DNA of 64,000 bases from NCBI GenBank assembly GCA_030159075.1, contig BROG01000907.1, forward strand, positions 50,001 through 114,000, given 5' to 3'. Position 1 is the stretch's first letter. The number at the start of each line of letters is the position of its first letter. The notes beneath the pieces are model-generated. The model made no database searches and had not been told where the DNA came from. It saw only the letters and a program-made list of their open reading frames with translations. This document shows, piece after piece, positions 1 through 11,000 of the stretch. Source of the stretch: Atrina japonica (Eukaryota > Mollusca > Bivalvia > Pterioida > Pinnidae). Position numbers and translations under genes: made by a program.

Positions 1-346
1 TTTTGTATATTTTTTTTTTTTTATTTTTTTTTTTTTATTTTGTTTATCTAGGTTTTTTTTTTTAAGTTTAATTTTTTTTTCTTTTTTTTTTTATTTTTTT
101 TTTTTCTTTTTTCTTTACTTATTTAATTTTTTTTTTTGTTTTTTTTTTTTTTTATATATTTTAGGCTCTTTTTTATTAATTTTTTTTTATTTTTAATATC
201 TTGTTTTTATTTTCTTTTTTTTTTTTTTTTTTTTTATTCTTTTTTTTTGTTATTTTTTTTTTTTTGTTTTTTTCTTTTATTTTTATTTCTTTTTTTATTT
301 TATTTTTTTTTTTATTTTTTTTTTTTTTTTTATTTTTTTACAAGTC
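1..346. repeat. T-rich low-complexity tract
   Basis: About 345 bases made almost only of T, with scattered A, C and G. It is followed at 366-382 by a run of C. All reading frames through it are phenylalanine or leucine strings and are not genes. It could be an expanded homopolymer microsatellite or poorly resolved sequence; the bases alone cannot tell. Confidence 0.9.
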
Positions 347-382
347 AAAAATGTGGAAAATTACCACCCCCCCCCCCCCCCT

Positions 383-1096
383 TTCATTTTTGCAGTCTTA
401 AAAAATTCATAAAAAATTCAAAAATTAAAATTTAGGCAACCTTCTTTGAGGAAAGCATTTATCTATGAAACCATAGGTAAAACACATAATATAAATGCAT
501 TATAATGAATAATAGGGAAGAAAATAAAAGAAATCATAAAAAATGAATGAAAATTACAAAGTCTAAAAAGACGTCAAAAACGCATCAAAAATTTATTTTC
601 CAATTTAAACGAAATTAATAAACTTAAATCATACATCTATGTAGATCACTCAGATACAGTAAGTTTTTCAATTCATGCAGCGGTTGTGGAGGAGAAGATT
701 TTTTAAGAGGTATCCCCTGGGGCGTCTTTTGCCCCACCCTGGATCCACCCCTGGGCTGATCAGGCTGAAATGAACAAACTTAGTAGTGAGCTAAAAACTA
801 GTGACCTATTACAATTTGCATGTCTCTGTACTTGAGTTCTGTCTATTCTGTAACCTTTCATTGTTTTAACAACATGCTACTTTGACTTGTATAAAGATGC
901 AGGTATCATGTAAATCTCTTCATCCTGAAGACAAGTGGTCTGACTTTTGTAACTGATAAGAGGTAGAGTTGGTTGTGTAAAGAGATAATACAGATAATAC
1001 CAAGAACAAGAGTCAACATATATAAAGTCTCAGATACCAAGGTATATTTTAACATTGTCAATGTGTTTTAAAATGTAAATTACATCAACTTTTCAG
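383..1096. other. Gene-free stretch with one dispersed-repeat copy
   Basis: No coding exon is recognised. Positions about 600-775 hold a minus-orientation copy of the dispersed repeat also seen at 2365-2640 and 55370-55640 (shared words: GCAGCGGTTGTGGAGGAGAA, CCCCACCCTGGATCCACCCC). The rest is AT-rich, and by splice phase would be intron of the gene whose exons follow. Confidence 0.5.
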
Positions 1097-1228
1097 GGGA
1101 TATAACTCTCAAAGTACTGGAAGCGGTGAAGTCTACACTAGATTTAACTGGCACATCTGTAGACATATGTGACAATATCAAATTACAGCAAGAGCAAAGA
1201 ACACAAAAAGAGCTCTGTAATGTCAAAG
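1097..1228 (+). CDS. Probable internal exon of an unidentified gene
   Basis: A polypyrimidine-AG acceptor (CTTTTCAG at 1089-1096) and a GT donor at 1229 bound 132 bp. It is open in the frame that reads DITLKVLEAVKSTLDLTGTS and continues with a hydrophilic, Gln/Glu/Lys-rich stretch (…KLQQEQRTQKELCNVK) that looks helical or coiled-coil. The exon enters with two bases of a split codon and leaves with one. The protein family is not recognised, and upstream exons must lie left of the window or in its first kilobase. The composition and clean splice signals favour a real exon, but it is not proven. Confidence 0.5.
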
Positions 1229-2125
1229 GTAGTGTACCTCCAAATACTAAATTATCATCAGTAAGATTTAAACAAATTTTCTTCTTTGAAAAAATGATCA
1301 GAATTGATTATATGAGCCAGTGGCTCAGAAAAGGGTCCTTACAACATAACCAATGAACTGCCAGAAAACAGGAAATTCTGTCTAATGTCATATTTTTAAT
1401 TTTGTAGATTTTTCAAAAAGAAGTGCTCTCACCTGCACTCATTCTCATATTACATGTAAATTTTTACATCCATGTGTGTCATATGTTCAAGTTTCTGAAA
1501 ACATTAGCATAACAATTTCCCCAAAATTGTCCTAAGGACCCTTTTTTTCAGCTGCCGGCTCATATAATGCACATCCCAAAACATTAGACATCTTTAATTT
1601 GATTCATCTAAGTATATGATTTGATAGCAAAATGTTTGAAACATCTCTTGTTGTTTGTAGTAAAAGTCTCTAGCTGGTTCAGAAGGATAGGTTTTGCACG
1701 GGTCTGCCAGGTTAAAGCCTTATGACTACCCATTTATGCTTACTCTGGATTAGAATCAAAACATGAGTCTAAAAAGGATATAAGTTTTATTAGGACATGA
1801 TATTTTGAAGGCATAAAATTTTTCTTTTAGATTCATCAATAACTTAATCAATATGTCCAGGTTGTCGTAGTACTGTCCAGGGTCACATTTTATTTTTTTG
1901 CACAATGGCCAACGTCAATTTTTTCAGTCAATGATAGTATGATACAAACTTGTATCTTCGTGTATCATCATGTAATTAGATGGAAATGTGTTGGAATGGA
2001 ATGGAGTACAGAAGTTAAGGGTTGTAAAGAAAAAAATAAATATATATGATTCGAAGTTGAGGGCATGATGTCATACTAAACTGCATTACACATTTAAAAG
2101 TTACTGGAAAAAATAATTTTTTTAG

Positions 2126-2193
2126 AGGAAACTCAAATTTGCATCAGCAAACATTACGTAGTAAAGTTCAAGTCTGGAGGAAGGATGATATAA
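2126..2193 (+). CDS. Probable terminal exon of the same unidentified gene
   Basis: It follows an acceptor, TTTTTTTAG. It begins with two bases that complete the codon left open at 1228 (G|AG, Glu), then reads EETQICISKHYVVKFKSGGR, Met-Ile and stop TAA at 2191-2193. The phase match and in-frame stop suggest a last exon of 21 residues plus the split one. A second phase-compatible alternative exists at about 5684. The product is unknown; the tail is basic and ends in GGRMI. Confidence 0.45.
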
Positions 2194-2364
2194 GCATGAT
2201 GTATTGTACATTATCAGTTGAAACTCGAGCACAAATGGGTGGTCATGGGTCTTTAAGGTTTTGGTTAAAATTGCAGTTGCTCACCATTTCCTTAATAATG
2301 ATTTCACAGGTAGGGAACATGTATTGATTCAGCAATACTCTCAGAATGCTTTGATTTTGGTTTT

Positions 2365-2640
2365 TAGCTCACCTGAACTGGAGGTTCAAGTGAGCTCTTC
2401 TGATCACCTTTTGTCTGTCCGTTAACTTTTCACAATTCCAACTTCTCCAAAATGGCAGTAGGGATTTTGATGAAACTTTACAGGAAGCAAGTACTCAAAG
2501 TCCTCTACCAAGTTTGTGCTTTTCAGCCAGATTGGCTGCAGGTTGGATCCAAGGTGGGGCAAAATATGTCTCAGGTACCCCTATTTGAAAATCTTCTCCT
2601 CCAGAAGTGCTGCATGGATTGGTTATGAAGCATTCATTTA
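2365..2640 (+). repeat. Dispersed bivalve-type repeat, plus copy
   Basis: Starts with AGCTCACCTGAA, an inverted-repeat-like head, and runs through TTTTGATGAAACTTTACAGG, GCAAGTACTCAAAG and a GGATCC..GGTGGGGCAAAA block. Near-copies lie at about 600 (minus), 5195, 20860, 21290 (plus), 21440 and 23590 (minus), and 54980 and 55370 (plus). It has no coding capacity. The family resembles repeats common in bivalve genomes (recalled, not searched). Confidence 0.7.
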
Positions 2641-2767
2641 TGTGTTTTATCTTTAATTAGGTTGAGAAAGGCCTTCTTTTTAAAATGCAAAAACATACAG
2701 GGGGGACGCAGTTTTTAGCTCGCCTATTCGAAGAATAGGGGGCTTATGAAGTCACGTTGGCGTCGCT

Positions 2768-3525
2768 CAGGTTAAAGTTTTGGGGCTAGTGTTGGAAAGT
2801 ACTATTAATCATTCAATATGTGTAGTAGAATGCTGTTATTTGGTATGAGGGACTCTTTGGGGGTAAAGTCTCAGTTAGTGTAGTGAAATCTGAAATCTTT
2901 TTGGAAAACATTCAAATTTTGACATGTATTTTAACTTAAAATTTTATTCATGAAACTCAAAAGTTAAAGTTTTGGGGCAAGTGTTGGAAAGCACTATATA
3001 TCATTCAATATGTGCAGTAGGATGTTGTTATTTGGTATGGAGGACTGACTCTTTGGGGATAAAGTATCAGTTAGTGGAGTGAAATTTGTAACTTTGTTGG
3101 AAAAAATTAAAATTTTGACATCTTTTTTCACTTAAAATTTTATTCATGAAAATCAAACGTTAAAAGTTTTGGGGAAAGTTTTGGAAAGCACTATGTATCA
3201 TTCAATATGTATAGTAGGAGGCTGTTATTTGGTATGAAGGACTCATTGGGGGTAAAGTATTAGCTAGTGGAATGAAATTTGAAACTCTTGTGGAAAAATT
3301 CAAATTTTAACATGTTTTTTCACTTAAACTTTTATTCATGAAAATCAAAGGTTAAAGTTTAGGGGCAAGTGTTGGAAAGCACTATATATCATTCAGTATG
3401 TGTAGTAGGAGGCTGTTATTTAGTATGAAGGACTCTTTGGGGGTAAAGTATCAATTAGCTGAGTGAAATCTGAAACTAATTGGATTAAATTCAAATTTTG
3501 ACATATTTTGTGATTTTTTGAACTT
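2768..3525 (+). repeat. About 192-bp tandem repeat, four copies
   Basis: Four units begin with GTTAAAGTTTTGGGGCAAGT and contain TATTCATGAAA at 2945, 3141 and 3333 (spacings 196 and 192). Units are roughly 85-90 percent alike by eye. Just left, at 2716-2770, is a block reading TAGCTCGCCTATTCGAAGAA with its inverted half, typical of the head of a dispersed repeat. No reading frame persists through the units. Confidence 0.8.
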
Positions 3526-3540
3526 ACTTTCTTGCAAAAA

Positions 3541-3930
3541 GTCAGAGTTGATTTAATGCGCGGCACGACTACTCAAAGCCCTTGCCACACTCAGGAGCTA
3601 CCCCTATAGCTCTGGAGAGGCTTCTTGTGTTTCAGGTGCAACCATGATGGAAGTTGTTACATGTGCTTGCTCCTATGGAGTAGGCTTGAGCGGTGGATCT
3701 GGTAGTGGCATTGGACGGTTTTGGGCTCTCTTCTCCCTGGGTTGGTCAGCCCTGGGCTCCCAGATTAGAGGAGCCTTCTGGCAGATCACCGGCCGGCTCC
3801 TCTGTATCTTGTGGCTCTGGTCCAATGTATGAAGAGACCCCGGGTCTGAGGTGGGGAGTAAGGCACAGCAGCAAAATCACAACGGCTTAAAGAATTTTGA
3901 ATTTAGAAAACTCAAGGCCACACATTTTTT
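3541..3930 (-). repeat. GC-rich dispersed repeat, copy 1 (broken frame)
   Basis: This 390-bp block matches 43919-44307 over its whole length without evident frame-changing gaps. On the minus strand the other copy has a 118-codon open frame; here the same frame carries stops at four places. Its GC content is well above the surroundings. It is either a decayed copy of a peptide-coding sequence or a non-coding mobile repeat. Confidence 0.7.
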
Positions 3931-3954
3931 ATTATATAAAAGACAAGAAAGGTA

Positions 3955-4175
3955 GTACTCTTTGGGGGGGTCCTGCCCCACACCCTGAAACATATATCTT
4001 TACTTATAACTTAAAAAGCCCAACCCTTAAACCATATATATTACTGATTGTTATAGGGAAACACATTCAGCGGTGTATAGGGGTCCTGCCCTGCCCCACC
4101 CTTAAACCATATATATTATTGACTGTTATGGGAAAACATATCCAGTCATGTATGTGGGGGTACTGCCCCACCCAA
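3955..4175 (+). repeat. Short repeat with GGGGTCCTGCCCCACCC motif
   Basis: Three imperfect units, at about 3964, 4079 and 4157, alternate a GGGGTCCTGCCCCACCC-type block with AACCATATATATTACTG and GGGAAACACATTCAG. A further copy lies at 28780-28985 inside an EMC3 intron. No gene is seen. Confidence 0.65.
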
Positions 4176-5165
4176 TTTAAAGCGATATAAACTGTCACAA
4201 TGACTATTTTTGTCCCCTGACATATAGTCAAGAATATGATAAAATGTGTGTTCAATTACATTGTCAAACACGTAAAACATCCAGCTGTATTTTTGTATGC
4301 AATGACCTTTCAGATAAAGTCTTTTGCCATATCAAATGTTCTTCGTAATTTGGTCAGGGTATCTTGGTCCTTTAAGCGCTTGGACTATGTTAAAGTCGGC
4401 CTATTTTTATGTGTTATATTTACTTTTAAAAATACAGAACATGATTTTTATTGGAAAGTGCATGTATTATGTAAAATATATGCTTTTCAACACTATTTTA
4501 AATACCTGAAGAAAATCTGATGAATATATGAATAAATACATCAGGTCACTAAAAGAAAATTTTCCGATCTTTAATGTTATCCTTTATGCTGACATTGACA
4601 AAATCAAAACAATATAATTGTGAAAAGTATGCATACCTCACGTTTTACAATCGTGCTGCCATGTGTGGTGGAGTTGGGCAGTTCATGATCATATGTGTCA
4701 AGAATGATAAAGCAGAGAATGCAATGGAACGAGTTAAAAATGGGTCGAGATCACCCGATATACCCGGCACGTGGACAATTTCAGAAACAAATGTTTTGAA
4801 ACGATGAAAAAGACAAACTTTGCCTGATTTACATGTAGGTATAAAATAATGATGTACGAAAATAAACGCAAAGGATAATAAGAATAGAGTGTATATTAAC
4901 TGCAAATAGCACATGTTAATTTATAATGTTCAAAGTATGGTGCACAAAAAATAACTGATATGACGGGTTACGTTTGGCAAGATTGTTGCAATTTACAATC
5001 TAACCACCAGATGGTCTCTTTGGAATATATATGAGAAAGAATATCACATAAAATGGGCATATAAATTTTTTCACTGACGACAGCTCATATCGCTTTAATA
5101 TCAAAACAGGGACTGGCAAGACATGTTATGATGTGTAATTCTTGTGATAATTTGCACCTATTTAG
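4176..5165. other. Gene-free stretch, nothing recognised
   Basis: AT-rich sequence with short chance frames on both strands (up to 94 codons). None has splice context, a recognisable domain or biased codon use. Confidence 0.5.
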
Positions 5166-5169
5166 GCAA

Positions 5170-5640
5170 GCTTTGTTGTCTTCTGACAACCCTTGTTTCA
5201 CACTGTCAGCTTGTTCGTCATAACTTCTAAAGGGATTTTAATGAACTTTACAGGAAGCAAGTACTTATGGTTTTCTACCAAGTTTGTGTTTTTCAGCCCG
5301 ACCGACAAAGGGGTGGATCCAGAGTGGGTAAAAATATGTCCCCTCTTTGAAAATCTTCTCCAGAACTACTGCATAAATTGAAAAACTATATGCATCTTAT
5401 TGATGTACAAGAATGCATGATATTAGCAAGGAGCTGTCTTAAGGTGGTGTCTGGACGTGTTTGATATTTATAAAGAAATCTGGAATCTTTATTGTCTTGT
5501 GAGATTGTCTTTATGCAGTTTTCCCACTATAATGGTAATTAAGATACCAAGTTATTTCAGGTGAGCAATGTTCCACTATAATGGTAATTAAGATACCAAG
5601 TCATTTCAGGTGAGCGATGTGGCCCAAATGGGCCTCTTGT
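5170..5640 (+). repeat. Dispersed repeat 3' part with 49-bp duplication
   Basis: Contains the GAACTTTACAGGAAGCAAGT and AAAATCTTCTCC words of the family at 2365, and ends CAGGTGAGCGATGTGGCCC then GGGCCTCTTGTTT. The end carries a direct duplication: CCACTATAATGGTAATTAAG starts at 5524 and again at 5573. The inverted match between AGCTCACCTGAA at 2369 and TTCAGGTGAGC here suggests one element whose middle was later invaded. Confidence 0.6.
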
Positions 5641-5683
5641 TTAACTTGTGAAAATATTAGGACTAGCCTGATTTTTACATTTC

Positions 5684-6600
5684 AGGCTTTATCAATGGTA
5701 CAGAAGGGAGGATAAAAGCTGATGCTTTAGATGGTAAAGTCAGTTTCAAAACACAAGATTGGTTAAGCTCACTGAAGTTGTCTGGAAACTGATATTTAGT
5801 CAACACCACTGCTGTTTTTGTTTTGTGCTCATGTCCAAGTCAAACAGTTAGTTCTTTAGGAAGAAAATCTAAGTAGACTGATGCACCTCTCACTTGATGA
5901 CTGACAGGTTTACATCAGTTCATTGTTTATGGAACCCGAGTAGTTATCAAACATTTCTGAACTCTGACCTGCATCTTATACTAATACTGTAACCACAGAA
6001 GATGAGTTGCATAACAGACAAGATTGCCATAATTTTGATTGACATACACATCAGTGGACAGTAGAGCAGACATTTTGGATATGAAGTATTTCAGATCAGT
6101 GCTGCATACACAAGATGTTGAGAAGTGCTACAATAGTTACCAAAGAATCTTCCTGTTTGTCTTACACAAACCCCCGTCTATAGAGAAAGAGAGATTTTCA
6201 AGAAAGTATAAAATCAATGGATTCTGAAGGAATCACAGAATGGATGACAAAAACCCTGAACAAAGGAATTGAAACATTTATTATCAGAGGTTGCACCATC
6301 ACAAGTTGTGTCCGAGTATCATCTACAAATCTTTGACTACATTATGATGATCCCAGTGTGGAGGTTTGGGTAGATTTAAGCCTTTGTGGTGCCCGAGATT
6401 CATTATGTAAAGTGTTGTAAATTTTGCATGTCGCAGTATATGATGAATTGGGACGTGTTGTGTGGAAAATGTGAAAAGTCAGGTGACCAGCTCCAATCGC
6501 CAGTAGATTTATCTATCAATAATATGAAGAAAGGTGGTGTTCAGGTCGTGGAAATGTTTGATTGGGAATTAATTCTTGGTTAAGTGATGATTGCTTTAGA
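5684..6600 (+). other. Exon-like sequence of uncertain status
   Basis: A good acceptor (TTTTTACATTTCAG) precedes a frame reading FINGTEGRIKADALDGKVSF and stopping after 34 codons. Further right are a 62-codon frame (6039-6227), a 40-codon frame starting near 6216 and a 65-codon frame (6386-6583) with two CxxC-like pairs. The region is less AT-rich than its surroundings. It could be a terminal exon plus 3' untranslated sequence of the plus-strand gene at 1097, or a decayed gene. No family is recognised. Confidence 0.25.
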
Positions 6601-7819
6601 AATGTGATATCCAATATATTTTCTTCATCGTTGCAGTATGATTTGAAATTTACAAAGCAATGATTTACTCTAATTCCAGTGACATCAAGCTGAAAAGTTG
6701 AACATGTAGGTACAACACTGACATATTCATCCTATTATTTTTTCCTTTCATAGGACCATGATTTTTTAAAATAAATTGTGTCTTAAGCTGTGATTTTGGT
6801 CTGTCATTTTAATCATGTTTCTATGAATATTTGTATGAGAAACAAATTTATTAAAAACAAAAATTACAACAATTAAATTGTGAATTTTTTTTTAAACTAA
6901 GTGTCAAATAAATTTCAAGCAGTTCATTTATTTCAGGGTTTTTATTTGAAATAATACAATACAAAGATGACACAAATCTCAATACAAGCATGGGTCAAAC
7001 TTCCAAGATCTTTTTGAAAATGCATTTTGACTGTTAGTCTGATTCAATCAGAAACATAATTTTACCAAAATCTGTTGTTTATCATAACCCTAATGCTGCA
7101 AAACATGAAGAGTTATCATGAGGAAGAAGGTTTTCCATTTATACATCAGGTCAATTCTGTTACTTTCCATGATTTGTATGAATTATACATTGTTGAAGTA
7201 AGAAATCATTTATAAACAACAGGCACAGCAAAAACATACAATGAAAAACGGAATAATTTTTCAATCAAGTTGACAAATGATCATGTATACTGCTTCAGAT
7301 TATTTCTGTGTATTTTTTATACTACAAATATTTATGCACTTAAAACAGTCAATTTGATTATATTTATGAAATTATCAAGAGTAAAAGGATGGAATTTCTA
7401 TGTTAACACAATTGGCAGGATTAGCTCACAACAAAAATACAGGGTCAAGCCAATTTATTCAAATTTTCTGAACTATAAAAAAAACCCAACTTTGCCTTCT
7501 AATATACATTTATCTATATTTATGTATTAAATATACACATATTTCAATTTTTTGTTGAAATTACTATGTATAACAATGATTTATCAATACATATATAAAT
7601 TATTTGACCTTAAGGAAACGTTGTATAGTTGTCACATATGAAAAATGTAAATGCTGTGTATTTCTGTAACTTTCCTGTTTTAAGAGCCATTCTGTTTATG
7701 AAGCTCGATTGGTGAAAATGGAAAACCATCTTCCCCATTATCATGTGCCATTACACGGCTTTGATACTTTAATTTATAAATACCATTTATATGAAATATC
7801 AACTGTTTTCTATTCCGTC
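6601..7819. other. Intergenic stretch 3' of EMC3
   Basis: AT-rich sequence with no supported exon. It would contain the EMC3 3' untranslated region on the minus strand. Confidence 0.5.
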
Positions 7820-7825
7820 TTTATT
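7820..7825 (-). terminator. AATAAA hexamer overlapping the EMC3 stop
   Basis: On the minus strand AATAAA occupies 7825-7820 and shares two bases with the TAA stop at 7826-7824. If used as a polyadenylation signal it would leave almost no 3' untranslated region, so a later hexamer is more likely to be the real one. Confidence 0.35.
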
Positions 7826-8026
7826 ATGCATATTTGTTTTTTATATAAATTGTTTCTGGTTGTACAGGTCCATCAATCAAATCTTCCTCTACCCCTTGGA
7901 GACACCATTGATGATTCACTACCTCCAGGGCTTCCCATTCTGCTTTAAAAGCTTTCATTGGATCTTGTGGAGTCATCATACCGGCTCCTGACATCTGTTC
8001 CTGCATTGCCTTAGTTTGATCAGCAG
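7824..8026 (-). CDS. EMC3: EMC3 exon 7 (terminal)
   Basis: The acceptor TTTCTTTTTAG lies just right of 8026. The exon reads [18 protein letters not shown] then [11 protein letters not shown] and HQW, the conserved cytosolic C-terminal region, and stops at 7824. A GT at CCT|GTACAA would permit splicing to a further exon, but none was found downstream. Confidence 0.85.
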
Positions 8027-11000
8027 CTAAAAAGAAAATAAATCTTCAGTGTCTCTGTAACATTCGACTTTTTTTTATATCAGTAATAAGCATCCTGCAT
8101 GTCTGTTCAAACATTTAATTTGTTGAATGATGTTACGTTTTGGAAAGCTTGGTCAATTAATTCCAAATGAGACAGTAAGTCTGACTTATGGAGTGTAATA
8201 ATACAGATCTGGGTGTCCAATATACTGAAGGAAGCAAGTCTTCAACTTTTTCCTATAACTTGTAATCATTTTACCAAAATTTGGGAACTGACGACCTAAT
8301 CGTCATCCGGTCCAGTATTTACAACATCCAAAAGGTACAGTATCTCAGAGTATTCAAATTCATCTTTGTAAACGCAGCAATGACTTGTCACTTGAATTAG
8401 GGAAGGATTTATAAAACTGGTCTTCTGTGTGTCCCAGCAACTTTGGAAAGTGATTTTTGTAAATATTTAGTAAAAATGTAAAATATGACCAGCGTCATAA
8501 ACTCCTATCCCCATTGATTGTGTTTCAACATACATTTAATCTAAAATAATTGCGAATGACTAAATTCTATTTATTAACTTTGTTGGTCATGAAACCAATC
8601 AATTTTATTGATAATTTGATGGTTTCTTTGACGCAAACTTTAAAAATCGGATTTCCGGGTTCACTTGAACACAACAAGTATTAAGATAGAAATCCCTGGT
8701 TAGTGTGGCACCATATAACTGCACTGTAATTAGTTTTGGTTTTGATAGTACATACAAAAGTGCAACCGATGTCTTAAACTGTCCTTTTTATGGACCATTG
8801 ATTGATTAGATATGTCTCTCTAAGGGCTATTCCAGAAAAAAATGTCTCCTGGGGGCAGAATGCCCATGAAATTCAGGGGTACCACCAATGAATTTTTAAT
8901 TAAAAGTACCCCCCACCAACTACTTTATATTTTGGGTAACACCCCCCCACCCACACGACAAATTTGAATTAAAATTTAGTCGTTTTTCCATATATTATAA
9001 TAGATTAAGAGTTAATCCTATATAGTTTTAGCCTTTTATTGCAATATAGTGGTCAAGACAATGCATGTTAGTGGTGCAACAATACATCGATACAACAATA
9101 TATTGTGATTTTATTTCTGACAATAAGATATCCTTATTACCTTTTGTTTTCCGATGCCATTTTCTGATTTTGGTTTCACTTTCACTTTGAAACCAAACAA
9201 CAATTGCAGCATACATTGGCAAAGTAAACTTGAATATCAAATTTATATTGCAATGTACCAAAGAATTTATCTGTAAACTTTTCCCAGCCACTTCTGGCCA
9301 GGAGCATGACAACGTCAACCTCCATTCAGGAGGGCGCCATTTTTACATATCAAATCTGCACAAAACTAATATCTATTTTAATGAACTAAATTCACTAAAA
9401 CATATAGTTTATTGCTCTATAATTTTTAAGATGCCAGTGTTTAATCGATAAAACTATCTGCGTTTTGTCATTTTCACACAAAGCTATCTGTAAAATGTAT
9501 TTACCGACCAGAAAATATGAAAGAGAAAAGAAACAAAATTATACAAATATGTGACTGGGGACTGATAAAAACACAACGAGGCGCAAATCACCGATGAGGG
9601 ACAGTGCAAGGCCGAATATTCATTTAAAAATCAGTATTAACCCCAACCAACACATTATATTTACATACCGACTGCAATTCCCTTCATTACAAGTATATGG
9701 AGCAATGTATTGGATTTGTCTGTACCCGCAGTCATGTGACCCGAGTATTAATTGCTTTACATTTTGGCGTAGGAATGCATGAATGAATCAATAAAGAATA
9801 GAATATCACATATTTACTTCTTATTTATTTAATCTTAAAATCCATACATTACAACAAAACAAAAAAAAAATCGCAGAAAGAAATTGGAAACACGAGACTA
9901 AATCTACATCTGTAGCACACTGTACAGCCTACAGGCCCATATCACGATATAGCTGGGTCATGTTATGATGTTATGACCAGAACCACAGACCACAAAAATG
10001 AAAGTTTGCTTCATAGTTACAACAGAAAAAAAGAGAGTTAGACCTAGTGCAACTTTGACAAGCATCTCTGATAAACAGGTCGATTTGTTTGCCTTCACCG
10101 GATATTCCTATCGGAAACAATTCGTCACTTGCATCGTGTGAAATCAGGCCATGTGAAATACTTACGTAAGTTACATAACAATCAATCATCATGGTTCCCA
10201 GCTGATGGGTAAATAAAATGTCAAATAAAATGGCTACTTTCAGTTGTCATGAATGAATATTAGCCGTCTCCCTTCTCTTAAGTCACACTCAAATTTTCTA
10301 TGGTATATCCCATTAATAATATATCAGAATTCAAACGCAAATTCATTGTAAATACATTATACAGCATAGTCATGGGTGCGGTCATTTGCATTTTCAATTT
10401 TAACCTTCCGGTTACCAAGCAGAAGAAAATTTTAAAATAACTTCAAAACAAATCTGATACTTATTCAAAATTTTCCATATCACTAGATTCTTTCAAAATG
10501 ACATGAAAATAAAAAAATAAACCTTTATTCCATTAAGTATTTCCGGACAGAAAAGGGGAACTACTTTTCGTCTCACACAGCTGTTTAGCTGTTACGTCAT
10601 ATGAAAAACTCCCACCGCAAAGCCAATTACATAGAATAAATTTCGTAACCAGCTGACTAGAGATTCACAGAAAATGGTAATATATATAAATATGAGGATT
10701 GTTTTTCTTTTTTTGGAAAGCATTGAGTATAAATGCAATGGATTATAGAAAAAGATTCAATGTGCAGTGCTGCACAGAATATTTTTCCATAATCCATTGC
10801 ATTTATACTCGATGCTTTCCAAAAAATGAAAAACAATCCTGAATTAAATGTAATTTTACCCCCCATCAATACATTTTTTTATCAATGGCATTCTGCCTCT
10901 TGGAGACTCCTTTTTCTGGAATAGCCTTAATATTTACTGACCAAAATCCATTGTAATTAATCAAAGAAGCTTGTGCAAAGGTCAAGTCATAAAAAACATC

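Noticed and set aside
136..435. 99-codon frame rich in Phe
   Set aside because: Pure translation of the T-rich tract; no gene signal.
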